DNA of 64,000 bases from an uncultured Pseudoxanthomonas sp. (GTDB lineage Bacteria > Pseudomonadota > Gammaproteobacteria > Xanthomonadales > Xanthomonadaceae), in assembly GCA_946479745.1 (NCBI GenBank), contig CAMLGZ010000003.1, forward strand, positions 62,001 through 126,000, in the 5' to 3' direction. This document shows positions 41,188 to 50,611 of this stretch, one piece after another. A program made the translations under genes and the position numbers. The notes beneath the pieces were generated by a model. The model ran no database searches. It was not told the origin of the DNA and saw only the letters and a list, made by a program, of their open reading frames with translations. How positions within the stretch are numbered: position 1 is the stretch's first letter; each line of letters starts with the position of its first letter.

Positions 41188-42033
41188 ATGGGGGTAAGAC
41201 TGACATTGCCGGAATGGAGTTCGCTGGCGGCGCAGGCCGACGAATCGGTGCCCCTGCTGGAAACCGCGCTGCTGATCGCGCGCGATGAATATCCCGACCT
41301 CGATGCCGACCTCTACGACACCCTGGCGCAAAGCCACGCCGAGCACCTGCGCCCGGAGATCGAGGCCATCGACGCCTGGCCGCTGAAAATGGCTGCCATC
41401 AACCGGCATCTGTTCGACGAGCTGGGCTACACCGGCAACCACGACGAATACTACGATCCACGCAACAGCTATCTGAACGAAGTATTCGAGCGCAGGCTGG
41501 GCAATCCCATTTCGCTGGCGATGGTGCAGATAGAAGTCGCGCGCCGGCTGGGTGTGCCGTTGGACGGCGTGTCCTTCCCCGGCCATTTCCTGGTGCGCCT
41601 GCCGGTGGACGACGGCATCCTGGTGATGGACCCGTTCAACGGCGGACGCCCGCTGGGCGCGGACGAACTGCGCGAACGCGCCAAACCGCATCTGGGCGGC
41701 GACATTCCCGACGACAACGCGCTGATGCACATCCTGGATCCGGCCTCGCACCGCGCCATCCTGATCCGCATGCTGCGCAACCTGCATGGCGTGTACGCCG
41801 AACGGGACGAATGGGACCGCGCGGCGCGTAGTGCGGATCGCGTGCTCAAACTTTCGCCGGAACAGCCCGAGGCGCTACGCGACCGTGGCCTGGCCTATCT
41901 GAAGATGGATTACAAACAAGGCGCACGCCATGACCTGGCCCGCTATCTGCACGTGGCCCCGGAAGCGGCCGACGCGCACGCCCTGCGCGAGCGTCTGGTG
42001 GAATTGAACACCAGCAAATCCAGGATGCACTGA
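41188..42033 (+). CDS. SirB1 family protein (transglutaminase-like plus TPR)
   Basis: 281 residues. The N-terminal two-thirds form a Transglut_core2 domain (INRHLFDELGYTGNHDEYYD, then NPISLAMVQIEVARRLGVPL and a VSFPGHFLVRL His region); the usual catalytic Cys position is not evident, so the fold may be non-catalytic. The C-terminus is a TPR pair (NLHGVYAERDEWDRAARSAD, PEQPEALRDRGLAYLKMDYK). Widespread in proteobacteria, unknown role. The start is an ATG with GGTTC before it and no clear ribosome-binding site; no neighbour shares its strand closely. Confidence 0.88.
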   Translation: MGVRLTLPEWSSLAAQADESVPLLETALLIARDEYPDLDADLYDTLAQSHAEHLRPEIEAIDAWPLKMAAINRHLFDELGYTGNHDEYYDPRNSYLNEVFERRLGNPISLAMVQIEVARRLGVPLDGVSFPGHFLVRLPVDDGILVMDPFNGGRPLGADELRERAKPHLGGDIPDDNALMHILDPASHRAILIRMLRNLHGVYAERDEWDRAARSADRVLKLSPEQPEALRDRGLAYLKMDYKQGARHDLARYLHVAPEAADAHALRERLVELNTSKSRMH

Positions 42034-42041
42034 CCGCATTT

Positions 42042-42114
42042 TGTAGGAGCGCCCCATGGGCGCGAGCTTTGTGCGGATCTACGTTAAGAGCTCGCGCCCA
42101 TGGGGCGCTCCTAC
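42042..42114. repeat. REP-like palindrome (TGTAGGAGCGCC family)
   Basis: TGTAGGAGCGCCCCATGGGC followed by GCGAGCT is mirrored by AGCTCGCGCCCATGGGGCGC followed by TCCTAC. It lies between the convergent SirB1-type gene and the rubredoxin gene. Confidence 0.85.
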
Positions 42115-42122
42115 GTGGGTTC

Positions 42123-42314
42123 TTAGTCGACTTCGACCATCTCGAAATCGTCCTTGGTCACACCGCAGTCCGGGCAGGTCCAGGTGTCGGGAATGTCTTT
42201 CCAGCGCGTGCCGGGCGCCAGACCCTCTTCCGGCAGGCCCTTGGCTTCGTCGTAGATAAAGCCGCACACCACGCACATCCAGGTCTGGTAACGGCTGTCG
42301 TCGGCGTCGGTCAT
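42123..42314 (-). CDS. Rubredoxin
   Basis: 63-residue iron-sulphur electron carrier; one iron bound by four Cys at 14, 17, 47 and 50 ([11 protein letters not shown] and [12 protein letters not shown]). The remaining rubredoxin hallmarks [15 protein letters not shown] are present. In pseudomonads rubredoxins pass electrons from a reductase to alkane hydroxylase or oxygen-reducing enzymes; the partner here is not visible. The frame runs far upstream, but only the ATG at 42314 gives the normal length. Divergent from thiE, as in pseudomonads. Confidence 0.95.
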   Translation of the reverse strand: MTDADDSRYQTWMCVVCGFIYDEAKGLPEEGLAPGTRWKDIPDTWTCPDCGVTKDDFEMVEVD

Positions 42315-42381
42315 CGGGGGGATAATGGTGGGGAAGCAGGCCCTATTGTCCCATTCCCCACCCCGCACCGGAAGTTTGCCG

Positions 42382-43053
42382 ATGAATTCCCCCTTGCCCG
42401 GCCCCCGCCCTGCGGCCACCGGGCCTGCTGCCAGAGGGCTCGCCGTCAACGGCCTGTACCTGATCACGCCCGATGAAACCGACACCGCCCGCCTGCTGGC
42501 GCGCACGGCGCCGCTGCTGGCGGCAGGCGCGACCTGGCTGCAATACCGCAACAAAACCGCGGGCGACGCGTTGAGGCACGAACAGGCGGCGGCATTGCAG
42601 GCGCTGTGCGCGAACGTCGGTGTGCCGTTGATCGTCAACGACGACATGCCGCTGGCCAAGGCGATCGGCGCCGCCGGCGTGCACCTGGGCGAGGACGATG
42701 GCGACATCGCCGCCGCGCGCGCGCTGCTGGGCGCAGAAGCGATCCTCGGCTCCTCCTGCTACGACCAGTTGCCATTGGCCGAAGCCGCCGTCGCGGCCGG
42801 CGCGGACTACGTGGCTTTCGGCGCTTTCTTTCCCACCCGCAGCAAGACCGGGACTCGCCGGGCCACGACGGACCTGCTGTGGCAAGCGGCCCCGCTGGGG
42901 GTGCCCAAGGTAGCGATAGGCGGCATTACCCCGGACAATGCGCAAGTGCTGGTCGATGCGGGCGCGGACCTGGTTGCGGTGATCTCCGGCGTCTACGACG
43001 CGCCAGATCCGGTCGCGGCGGTCCATGCCTACCTCCGCTGCTTCGCCCGATAA
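42382..43053 (+). CDS. thiE: Thiamine-phosphate synthase
   Basis: Joins HMP-pyrophosphate and thiazole phosphate to thiamine phosphate. 223 residues. Family features: GLYLITPDE strand, [29 protein letters not shown], the [12 protein letters not shown] phosphate-binding loop and [13 protein letters not shown]. The ATG at 42382 is preferred over an earlier in-frame start at 42325 that overlaps the rubredoxin leader. No TPP riboswitch is recognisable upstream. Confidence 0.95.
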   Translation: MNSPLPGPRPAATGPAARGLAVNGLYLITPDETDTARLLARTAPLLAAGATWLQYRNKTAGDALRHEQAAALQALCANVGVPLIVNDDMPLAKAIGAAGVHLGEDDGDIAAARALLGAEAILGSSCYDQLPLAEAAVAAGADYVAFGAFFPTRSKTGTRRATTDLLWQAAPLGVPKVAIGGITPDNAQVLVDAGADLVAVISGVYDAPDPVAAVHAYLRCFAR

Positions 43054-43061
43054 CCCCGCTC

Positions 43062-43133
43062 TTGCAGGGGCGGGCCCTGCCCGCGATGAAGCCTTACCGA
43101 TAGAGCCTGTCGCGGGCAAGGCCCGCTCCTACA
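43062..43133. repeat. REP-like palindrome (GGGCGGGCCCTGCCC family)
   Basis: TTGCAGGGGCGGGCCCTGCC followed by CGCGA is mirrored by TCGCGGGCAAGGCCCGCTCC followed by TACA. It lies between thiE and hemL, 9 bases after the thiE stop. Confidence 0.8.
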
Positions 43134-43166
43134 AAAAACGAAACTCTTTTCCGAATCGATGAGCCC

Positions 43167-44459
43167 ATGAACCACGAAAAATCCCACACCCTGTTCGCCC
43201 GCGCCCAGGAACTGCTGCCCGGCGGCGTCAATTCGCCGGTGCGCGCCTTCAAATCGGTGGGCGGGGAACCTTTCTTCGTGCAGCGCGCCGACGGCCCGTA
43301 CCTGTTCGACGTGGACGGCAATCGCTACATCGACTACGTGGGTTCCTGGGGCCCGATGATCGCCGGCCACAACCATCCGGCGGTGCGCGAAGCGGTGCAA
43401 CGCGCGATCGGCGACGGCCTGTCGTTCGGCGCGCCCTGCCCGGCCGAAGTGACCATGGCCGAAACCCTCGTCCGGCTGGTGCCTTCCTGCGAAATGGTGC
43501 GCATGGTCAACTCCGGCACCGAAGCCACGCTGTCGGCGATCCGCCTGGCGCGCGGCGCCACCGGGCGCATGCGCATCGTCAAATTCGAGGGCTGTTATCA
43601 CGGCCACGGCGATTCGTTCCTGGTCAAGGCCGGTTCGGGAATGCTCACCCTCGGCGTGCCGACCTCGCCCGGGGTTCCCGCCGGGCTGAGCGAACTGACT
43701 TCCACGCTGAGCTACAACGATTTTGAAGGCGCCACGCAACTGTTCGATGAAATAGGCAGCGAAGTGGCCTGCGTGATCGTCGAACCGGTGGTCGGCAACG
43801 CCAACTGCCTGCCGCCGCGCGAAGGCTATCTGCAACATCTGCGCGAGCAGTGCACGAAACACGGCGCGCTGCTGATCTTCGACGAAGTGATGACCGGTTT
43901 CCGTGTCGCACTTGGCGGCGCTCAGGCGCATTACGGCATCGTTCCGGATCTCACCACCTTCGGCAAGATCATCGGCGGCGGCATGCCGGTGGGCGCTTAT
44001 GGCGGCCGACGCGAACTGATGGCGCAGATCGCGCCCAGCGGCCCGATCTACCAGGCCGGCACGCTCAGCGGCAATCCGGTGGCGATGGCGGCGGGTCTGG
44101 CCATGCTGGAGCTGGTGCAGGCGCCGGGCTTCCACGACAGGCTGACTGCGGCCACCAATGCACTGTGCGACGGACTGGAAGCGGCGGCGCGCGACGCCGG
44201 CGTGCCGCTGACCACCACTCGCGTCGGCGGCATGTTCGGCCTGTTCTTCACTTCGGAAAAAGTGGACACCTATGCGCAGGCGATCGCCTGCGACACTGCC
44301 ACGTTCAACCGCTTCTTCCACGCCATGCTGGAACGCGGCGTGTATCTGGCGCCGTCCGCCTACGAAGCCGGCTTCATGTCCAGCGCGCACGACGAAACGA
44401 TCATCGCGCAGACCATCGCGGCCGCGCGCGAAGCCTTCCAGGTCGCTGCCGCCGGATGA
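43167..44459 (+). CDS. hemL: Glutamate-1-semialdehyde 2,1-aminomutase
   Basis: PLP enzyme that makes 5-aminolevulinate, the first committed tetrapyrrole precursor in the C5 pathway. 430 residues. [20 protein letters not shown] opens the protein; [18 protein letters not shown] and [19 protein letters not shown] bind the cofactor; the PLP Lys is in [18 protein letters not shown]. All standard motifs are present. Its TGA overlaps the ATG of the next gene (ATGA), and it follows thiE, as in pseudomonads. Confidence 0.97.
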   Translation: MNHEKSHTLFARAQELLPGGVNSPVRAFKSVGGEPFFVQRADGPYLFDVDGNRYIDYVGSWGPMIAGHNHPAVREAVQRAIGDGLSFGAPCPAEVTMAETLVRLVPSCEMVRMVNSGTEATLSAIRLARGATGRMRIVKFEGCYHGHGDSFLVKAGSGMLTLGVPTSPGVPAGLSELTSTLSYNDFEGATQLFDEIGSEVACVIVEPVVGNANCLPPREGYLQHLREQCTKHGALLIFDEVMTGFRVALGGAQAHYGIVPDLTTFGKIIGGGMPVGAYGGRRELMAQIAPSGPIYQAGTLSGNPVAMAAGLAMLELVQAPGFHDRLTAATNALCDGLEAAARDAGVPLTTTRVGGMFGLFFTSEKVDTYAQAIACDTATFNRFFHAMLERGVYLAPSAYEAGFMSSAHDETIIAQTIAAAREAFQVAAAG

Positions 44460-45088
44460 GTACGCCAGCGCTGGTCCTGTTCGACCTGGACGGCGTACTG
44501 GCGCACTACGATCACGCACCGCGACTGCGTGTGCTGGCCGAGCGCACCGGCACCAGCGAGCGCGCGGTTTCGCAAGCGCTATTCGAGTCCGGTCTGGAAC
44601 AGGAAGCCGATCTGGGCCTTCACGATGCCCAAGGGCATGCGGACGAACTGGCGAGAAGGCTGGGCGCGCCGGTAACGACGGCGGACCTGATCGCGGCGCG
44701 TGCGGCAGCGATGACCGCCAACGCCGAGGTGCTGGCGTTCGCGCGGCAGGTGGCGCGAAAGGCAAGCGTGGCCATCCTGACCAACAACAACCTGCTGCTA
44801 CGGGATAACCTTGCGGTGATCTGTCCGCCGCTGTTTCCGCTGTTCGAACAGCGCGTATTCTGTTCGGCGCAGTTCGGACTCGGCAAGCCCGACCCCAATG
44901 TATTCCTGCTTTGCCTGCAAGCGCTGGGCACGCCGCCGGAAGCCTGCTTCTTCATCGACGACAAGCCCGAGAATCCCGAAGGCGCGCGCGCCGCCGGGCT
45001 TTCCGCGCACCACTATCTCAACGACACCCTGCTGCGTGCGGAGCTGTTCCAGCGCGGCCTTCTGGAGGATCGACCCAATGCGTCTTGA
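44456..45088 (+). CDS. HAD family hydrolase
   Basis: 210 residues. The nucleophile motif [14 protein letters not shown] (D-x-D-G), motif II ILTNNN, the Lys in [10 protein letters not shown] and motif [18 protein letters not shown] form a full HAD set with an alpha-helical cap of the beta-phosphoglucomutase/epoxide-hydrolase type. Probably a phosphatase of unknown substrate. The ATG is embedded in the hemL stop (ATGA), and its end overlaps the start of the cystathionine-synthase-like gene by 11 bases. Confidence 0.9.
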   Translation: MSTPALVLFDLDGVLAHYDHAPRLRVLAERTGTSERAVSQALFESGLEQEADLGLHDAQGHADELARRLGAPVTTADLIAARAAAMTANAEVLAFARQVARKASVAILTNNNLLLRDNLAVICPPLFPLFEQRVFCSAQFGLGKPDPNVFLLCLQALGTPPEACFFIDDKPENPEGARAAGLSAHHYLNDTLLRAELFQRGLLEDRPNAS

Positions 45089-46202
45089 AACCCTCGCCAT
45101 CCACGCCGGCGGAGAAAGCGACCGCGAGACCGGCGCCGCCGCGCCGCCCATCCATTTGGCGACCACCTTCAAGCATGGACCGGCGGGCGAACGCATCGCC
45201 GGTTACGAATACCAGCGCGAGAGCAACCCGACCAACGACCGCCTGCGTGCAGCGATCGCCGCAATGGAAGGCGGCGAGGCCGCGCTGACCTTCGCATCGG
45301 GCATGGCCGCGGTCACCACCCTGTTGGAATCGCTGCCCTCCGGCGCGCGCATCCTGATCCCCGACGACTGTTATTCCGGCGTGCGCATGCTGGCGACCGA
45401 ATTCCTGCCAGAGCGCGGCATCGAGGTCCGGCGCCTGGACATGGCCGATCTTGCGGCCGTGCGCGCCGCCTGTGCAGAAGGCGTGGATCTGATCTGGGCG
45501 GAAACGCCTTCCAATCCACTCATGAAGGTCAGCGACATCGCCGCCCTGGCCGCGCTGGCGCACGAGCACGGCGCGCTGCTGGTCTGCGACAACACCTTCG
45601 CCTCGCCAGTGCTACAGCAACCGCTGTCGCTGGGCGCGGATATCGTCATGCATTCCACCACCAAGTACTTCGGCGGCCACAGCGACGTGCTGGGCGGCGC
45701 GCTGGCGTTCAAGCGCAACGACGATTTCTGCAAACGCATCGCCCATCGCCTGCACATCACCGGTGCGGTGCTGGCGCCTTTCAGCGCCTGGCTCACCCTT
45801 CGCGGCTGCCGTTCGTTGCCGGCGCGCATGGCGCTGCATTGCTCCAACGCGCGCCGTATTGCCGAATTTCTCGCCGCGCAGCCACAGGTGGAACGGGTCA
45901 ACTATCCGGGCCTGCCATCGCATCCGGGACACGAACTGGCCGCGCGCCAGATGCGCGATTTCGGCGGTATGCTCAGCGTGCAGCTGCGCGGCGGCCGCGA
46001 CGCGGCGCTGGCCATGGCCGGCAAGCTGCAGTTGTTCACCAATGCGACTTCACTGGGTGGATGCGAATCGCTGGTGGAGCATCGAGGTTCGGTGGAAGGT
46101 CCGCATACGACTACGCCGCAGAATCTGCTGCGGATTTCGGTGGGGCTGGAGCATGTGGACGACTTGATTGAGGATTTGCGGCAGGCTTTGCAAGAAATTT
46201 GA
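45078..46202 (+). CDS. metB: Trans-sulphuration PLP enzyme (cystathionine gamma-synthase-like)
   Basis: 374 residues, the length of CGS/CGL/CBL-type enzymes. AIHAGGESDRETGAAAPPIH is the classical opening; YEYQRESNPTNDRL, DNTFASPVLQQPLSLGADIV, and the PLP Lys in HSTTKYFGGHSDVLGG are in place; the C-terminal GGCESLVEHR and LLRISVGLEHVDDLI are typical. Sequence alone does not separate synthase from lyase activity, so the metB symbol is a best guess. GGAGGA lies eight bases before the start, inside the HAD gene. Confidence 0.85.
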   Translation: MRLETLAIHAGGESDRETGAAAPPIHLATTFKHGPAGERIAGYEYQRESNPTNDRLRAAIAAMEGGEAALTFASGMAAVTTLLESLPSGARILIPDDCYSGVRMLATEFLPERGIEVRRLDMADLAAVRAACAEGVDLIWAETPSNPLMKVSDIAALAALAHEHGALLVCDNTFASPVLQQPLSLGADIVMHSTTKYFGGHSDVLGGALAFKRNDDFCKRIAHRLHITGAVLAPFSAWLTLRGCRSLPARMALHCSNARRIAEFLAAQPQVERVNYPGLPSHPGHELAARQMRDFGGMLSVQLRGGRDAALAMAGKLQLFTNATSLGGCESLVEHRGSVEGPHTTTPQNLLRISVGLEHVDDLIEDLRQALQEI

Positions 46203-46221
46203 AGAGAGCGCTGCCTTGACC

Positions 46222-46264
46222 CTTCTCCCCTCGGGAGAAGGTGGCGCGTAGCGCCGGATGAGGG
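46222..46264. repeat. CTTCTCCC/GGGAGAAG repeat, short form
   Basis: CTTCTCCCCTCGGGAGAAG followed by GTGGCGCGTAGCGCCGGATG, nearly identical to the block at 8134-8156. It lies between metB and argD. Confidence 0.65.
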
Positions 46265-46496
46265 TACGGCGAAGTCCATGATGGTGAACTATTTTGACCT
46301 CACCAGACCCTTATCCCAACTCGTTCGATCTGGTTACAGATCCGTAGCAAGCTTTACAAAAAGCCTCAAGTGGCGCGCCGCCTCAGACCTTCCGGAGAGG
46401 AGCTTGTCTCGTGTTCGATACGGGTGGCCATGGCACCGGATGTGGCGAAGCAAAGTTGGTTCAATGGCCGAAGGTTTCACCGTACCCTCACCCCAA

Positions 46497-46540
46497 CCCC
46501 TCTCCCGCTGGAGAGGGGCTTTAGCTGGAGAGGGGCTTTA
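46497..46540. repeat. Hairpin and 17-bp tandem duplication ending in the argD stop
   Basis: CCCCTCTCC-CGCT-GGAGAGGGG is a 9-bp stem. GCTGGAGAGGGGCTTTA occurs twice head to tail (46507-46523 and 46524-46540). The last TTA is the argD stop on the minus strand. The hairpin can end transcripts of the convergent metB-like and argD genes. Confidence 0.6.
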
Positions 46541-47773
46541 AGCGGCTCGCGTCTTCTTTGTGAAATCCGACAAAGCCGAACGCAGGCGAACTAAGCCGTC
46601 AGCGACTTCCGCATCGGTGATGTTCAACGCGGGCACGAACCGCAACACATCCGGCCCTGCCTGCAGCAACAGCAATCCGTGCGCGGCGGCATGATCGAGA
46701 ATCTCCCCGGCGCGTCCGGTATATTCCGGTTTCAGCACCGCACCCAGCATCAAGCCACGGCCGCGCACTTCCGAGAACAAGGAAAACTCCGCATTCAGCG
46801 AGTCCAGGCCATCGCGCAATGCCTGCGACTGCCTCTGCACATTCGCCGCAATCTCATCCGAGCCCAGTTTACGCAACGCCACACGCGCCACGGCAGCGGC
46901 AAGGGGATTGCCACCGAAAGTAGTGCCATGCGCACCGAACTGCATGATTTCGGCCACCTTCGGCCCGGCCAGCATGGCGCCAATGGGAAAGCCGCCACCC
47001 AGTGCTTTGGCTAAGGTGACGATGTCCGGCGTGACGCCTTCCTGCCAATGCGCGAACAAAGTGCCAGTGCGGCCCATGCCGCACTGGATCTCGTCCAGCG
47101 CCAGCAGTGCGCGGTGGCGGTCGCAGAGTTCGCGCACGCCACGCAGGAAGCCCTCGGCCGCCGGCATCACTCCGCCTTCGCCCTGGATCGGCTCGACCAG
47201 CACTGCCGCGACATCGCCGCCGGCCATGGCCGTTTCAAGCTGCGCCAGATCGTTGAAGTCGATGTAGCGGAAACCGCCCGGCAGCGGCTCGTAGCCTTCC
47301 TGGTATTTCGGTTGCGCGGTCGCGGTGACCGCCGCCAGCGTGCGTCCGTGGAAACTGCCGCGGAAAGTGACGATGACGCGGCGATCAGGCGCCCGGCCCT
47401 GCGCGGTGGCCCACTTGCGGATCAGTTTGATCGCCGCTTCGTTGGCCTCGGCACCGGAGTTGCACAAAAACACGCGCGTAGCGAAGCGCGAAGCGGTGAC
47501 CAGTTCTTCGGCCAGGCGCAGCGGCGGTTCGCTGTAGAACACGTTGCTGGTGTGCCACAGCTTGCCGGCCTGTTCGGCCAACGCCGCGACCAGGTCGGGG
47601 TCGTTATGGCCTAGTCCGCAGACGGCGATGCCAGCGGAAAGATCGACGTACTCGTTGCCGTCGCGATCCCAGACGCGCGCGCCCTGGCCGCGCTCCAGGA
47701 TCACTTCGCGCGGGCGATAAACGGGAAGGTAGTAGTGCTGGCCGGCGGCGAGCAGGTCGGTGGTGTCGGACAT
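46538..47773 (-). CDS. argD: Acetylornithine aminotransferase
   Basis: PLP enzyme of arginine biosynthesis (also able to act on succinyl-diaminopimelate in lysine synthesis). 411 residues. YLPVYRPREVILERGQGARV and DLSAGIAVCGLGHNDPDL are the family opening; the cofactor segment FLCNSGAEANEAAIKL, EPIQGEGGVMPA, LALDEIQCGMGRTG and the PLP Lys in TLAKALGGGFPIGAML are all present. It follows an isochorismatase-fold gene by 37 bases on the same strand. The stop lies inside a short tandem duplication. Confidence 0.95.
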   Translation of the reverse strand: MSDTTDLLAAGQHYYLPVYRPREVILERGQGARVWDRDGNEYVDLSAGIAVCGLGHNDPDLVAALAEQAGKLWHTSNVFYSEPPLRLAEELVTASRFATRVFLCNSGAEANEAAIKLIRKWATAQGRAPDRRVIVTFRGSFHGRTLAAVTATAQPKYQEGYEPLPGGFRYIDFNDLAQLETAMAGGDVAAVLVEPIQGEGGVMPAAEGFLRGVRELCDRHRALLALDEIQCGMGRTGTLFAHWQEGVTPDIVTLAKALGGGFPIGAMLAGPKVAEIMQFGAHGTTFGGNPLAAAVARVALRKLGSDEIAANVQRQSQALRDGLDSLNAEFSLFSEVRGRGLMLGAVLKPEYTGRAGEILDHAAAHGLLLLQAGPDVLRFVPALNITDAEVADGLVRLRSALSDFTKKTRAA

Positions 47774-47810
47774 TCGGTGCAGATCCCGGGGAGTTGGATC
47801 AGGACATGGA

Positions 47811-48350
47811 TCAGGACGTAAAGCGGATCTGGTCCGCTGGCAGGGCTTCTATCACCGGGCCGAAGCTGCTGATATCGGGCAGCGTGGCGTTGTGGTGGAT
47901 GCGGATCTGCGCGGCGCTGGCATGCGCCTTGTCCTGGGTGGTATGCGCGTCGGCGGCCAGGATCACCGCATAGCCGTGGGCGGCGGCGCTGCGGGTGGTG
48001 GTATCCACGCAGAATTCGGTGGCGTAGCCGCAGATCACCAGTTGTTCTACGCCGGAGAACGCCAGTACTTCGTCCAGGCCCGTGCGCAGGAAGGAATCGG
48101 GCGTGGTCTTGCGGATGCGGTGGTCGGCCGGTGCGGTCTGCAGGCGCGAGTCCAGTTGCCATCCCGGCGAACCCTGTTGCAGCTGGGTGCCGGGTACTTC
48201 GTGCTGGACCAGGATCACCGGCACGTCGCTGGCGCGTGCTTGGGCGGCCAAGGCGTTGATGCGCTCGATCACCGCGTCGGCATCGGCCGGTGCGGGCGTT
48301 TCGTCGAACAATCCCTGCTGCACATCGATGATCAGCAACGCGTTCTTCAT
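47811..48350 (-). CDS. Isochorismatase-fold cysteine hydrolase
   Basis: 179 residues. Catalytic triad visible: Asp 9 (ALLIIDVQ), Lys 81 (IRKTTPDSF) and Cys 114 (CGYATEFCVDTTTR), with the following cis-peptide region. Family members are nicotinamidases, ureidoacrylate or other amidases and isochorismatases, and the substrate is not clear here. The longer frame adds MLRSSSREHS upstream; the ATG at 48350 is the better start. Upstream of, and probably co-transcribed with, argD. Confidence 0.9.
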   Translation of the reverse strand: MKNALLIIDVQQGLFDETPAPADADAVIERINALAAQARASDVPVILVQHEVPGTQLQQGSPGWQLDSRLQTAPADHRIRKTTPDSFLRTGLDEVLAFSGVEQLVICGYATEFCVDTTTRSAAAHGYAVILAADAHTTQDKAHASAAQIRIHHNATLPDISSFGPVIEALPADQIRFTS

Positions 48351-48687
48351 TGAATGTTCTCGACTGGAGGATCGCAGCATGCAGCTGAATGGCTGTGTGA
48401 TTCATTGTACAGAAGCGAAAACCTTGCCGCAGCGGCATTTGCATGTCTGCCGGCAGAAGTGCGAGCGAGCGCCCCTCCAGGGCCGGTCGACTTGTTCCCA
48501 GGAAGTGGACCATGGGTGAGAACTGCTCGTCTCGTCGGAAACGGCCGAAAAAAACCCCGGCCGAAGCCGGGGCTCGTTATCAATCACCCATGAATCAAAG
48601 GGCCGACATGAAGACATGCTCCTGCGCCCGCCAGCAACTGCGGATGCCGAGCAGCATCATCAGATCAAGGGCGCGTAGCTACTCGAT
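48351..48687. other. Intergenic region, one terminator only
   Basis: About 340 bases between two minus-strand genes. It contains the terminator at 48547-48573. No credible ORF or RNA gene was found; frames across it lack start signals. Confidence 0.4.
48547..48573 (-). terminator. Rho-independent terminator of the S8 peptidase gene
   Basis: Stem CCCCGGC / GCCGGGG with a CGAA-type loop, preceded by AAAAAA (a T-run on the minus strand). It lies about 115 bases after the peptidase stop. Confidence 0.8.
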
Positions 48688-50216
48688 TCATTGGCCGATC
48701 TCACCCACTGGCGCGGGCACCCATGGGCCATCGGGAAGCTTCCTTTTTCCATAGATCCGCGTAGCCTCTTTGATGGCTCTCTCCGCATTGACGATGCCCG
48801 TTCCGATGGGTTGTGACGGCGTGGCAGAAAACGGAGTAGCGGTGCTCTCGATGATGGCCTCGACCTGCGCCGGCGGCACTGGGTTCGCCACCGCTGATTG
48901 GATCAACGCCACCACGCCCGCCACGTGCGGGGCGGCCATCGACGTACCATTGTAAGTACGGTATGGCCAGTTGGACGGCGTCTGAAATTGTCCTGGAAGA
49001 GGAGAGGGAAACTGTGGCGTGGTCGTACCCGTGTTGGATGTTGAGAAGATGGCGGAACCTGGCGCGGCGATATCGACGGTCAAGCCATAGTTGGAGGCGG
49101 CATTGGCGCTAAGGCTCCAGATGGAACGCCCGCCCAACTTATCGCTTGCACCCACCGCGATGACGTTGTTGCAGCTTGCGGGCGAAAAGCCGGATGCGTT
49201 CGCGTTGCTGTTGCCCGCTGCGACGACCACGGTCGTGCCGTAGCTGGCTGCAATGTTGATCGCATTCTGCGTGGCCGTGCCGCAGGCTCCCGTTCCCCCG
49301 AGGCTCAGGTTGATCACTTCGGCGGGGTGCATGTTGTTTGGTGCACCAGGAACGTTACCACCGGACGCCCAAATGATCGCATCGGCGATGTCGGAGGTCA
49401 TGCCACCACAGGTACCCAACACGCGCACCGGCACCACCTTGGCCCCATGGGCGACGCCCGCCACACCCTCTGCGTTGTCGGTCACGGCCGCGATCGTGCC
49501 GGCAACATGGGTACCGTGCCAGCTTGAGTTATGCGCGGCATGGGTACCGCCGCACTGGTTGGCGGCAACCCAGTCGCCCGGGTCGCTGGGATCGCTGTCG
49601 CGGCCGTCTCCATCGTTCGCGATGCCCACATTGCTGACAAAGTCGTAGCCGGGCAGGATGTTTTCGTCGAGGTCGCTATGGCTGACAATGCCGGTATCGA
49701 TCACCGCCACGACAACACCACTGCCCGTTCCCCAGTCCCAGCCATAGTCGGCACGGATACCGTACGTGCCGTACAGATCCCACTGATGGGAAAGGTATCG
49801 CGTGTCATCCGGCGTCAACAGCGCCATCATGCGCCGGTCGACTTCGATGTACTCCACATCCGGATCGGCGGCGATCTGGCGCATCAGCGATTCCGCCTCC
49901 ACTTTGTCCAGCTTGCGGTCCGCGCGCACCACGTCGGACCCGATACCCATGCGTCGCAGATGCTTCAACGTCAGCGCCTTGCCGCCGATCTGCGCCGCTG
50001 CAGCGCGGGCAACGGATTCTTTCGCTTTGGCCACGCTGCCCCGCTCAGGACTGTCTTTGCGATAGCCGACGATGAACTGGTCATAGGTCTGCCCGGAACT
50101 CAAGCCGGAAAGCTCGATCTTGCCGGCCATGGCCGGGCAGCGATCAGGGAAACCGCAACGGCGGTGGAGAAGGAAAGCGCATGCATACGCATACGACGAT
50201 TTGCTACAAACGACAT
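48688..50216 (-). CDS. Secreted S8 (subtilisin) serine peptidase with apparent frameshift after the signal peptide
   Basis: About 509 codons. The catalytic triad is intact: Asp in VVVAVIDTGIVSHSD, His in SSWHGTHVAGTIAAV, Ser in YNGTSMAAPHVAGVVALI; the oxyanion Asn is in VVAAGNSNANASG. Before it lies an inhibitor-like propeptide (YDQFIVGYRKD to DPDVEYIEVDRRM). The main frame has no signal peptide. A different frame, starting at the ATG at 50216 with AAGGAAG nine bases upstream, encodes MSFVANRRMRMHALSFSTAV and VAVSLIAA, a clear signal peptide. One added base in the CCC run near 50135-50137 would join the two with an APAMA-GKIEL cleavage site. So the gene is either frameshifted (inactive for export) or carries a sequencing error. 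Extracellular or periplasmic if corrected. Confidence 0.85.
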
Positions 50217-50611
50217 AGGTTTGTTCTTCCTTGTGACATGGATAGGACCCGTCCTCAAGGACGGCGGAATGACGCGCGCGTTTGAAGACGCGCCACGAGC
50301 CTACTACGCTGTATGCAAGATTTGATCGATCTAATACCCGCCGCAATGCAAGTGTGCTTTCACTTACAGAGAAACAATTATTGCTCTATGGTCACGGCAC
50401 AAACCGCATCGCGAACTTTCGCCTTGTTTTCAGCGAAATCGTCCTTCATTCGATATGTGCAGCCAAACACATTCGATAAAAACACAAATAAAATTCTGCG
50501 AGCAGCTGTACGCAGCCGGAAGCAGATTAAAGTGCGAGCCGCCTTACATTTGCTTGATGCAGAGGGAGAGGAATCGGCAATCTCACAATTCCCTGCCGAA
50601 CCGCATTGCGA
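50217..50611. other. Intergenic region with one small hairpin
   Basis: About 395 bases upstream of the peptidase, AT-richer than average. A stem CCGTCCT-CA-AGGACGG lies at 50249-50264, within the likely 5' leader of the peptidase gene. No gene is recognised. Confidence 0.4.

Noticed and set aside
42315..42381. TPP riboswitch before thiE
   Set aside because: The gap to rubredoxin is only 67 bases, and no THI-box-like sequence was found.
46278..46541. 87-aa ORF between the metB-like gene and argD
   Set aside because: It runs through hairpin and repeat DNA, has no ribosome-binding site and no protein-like pattern.
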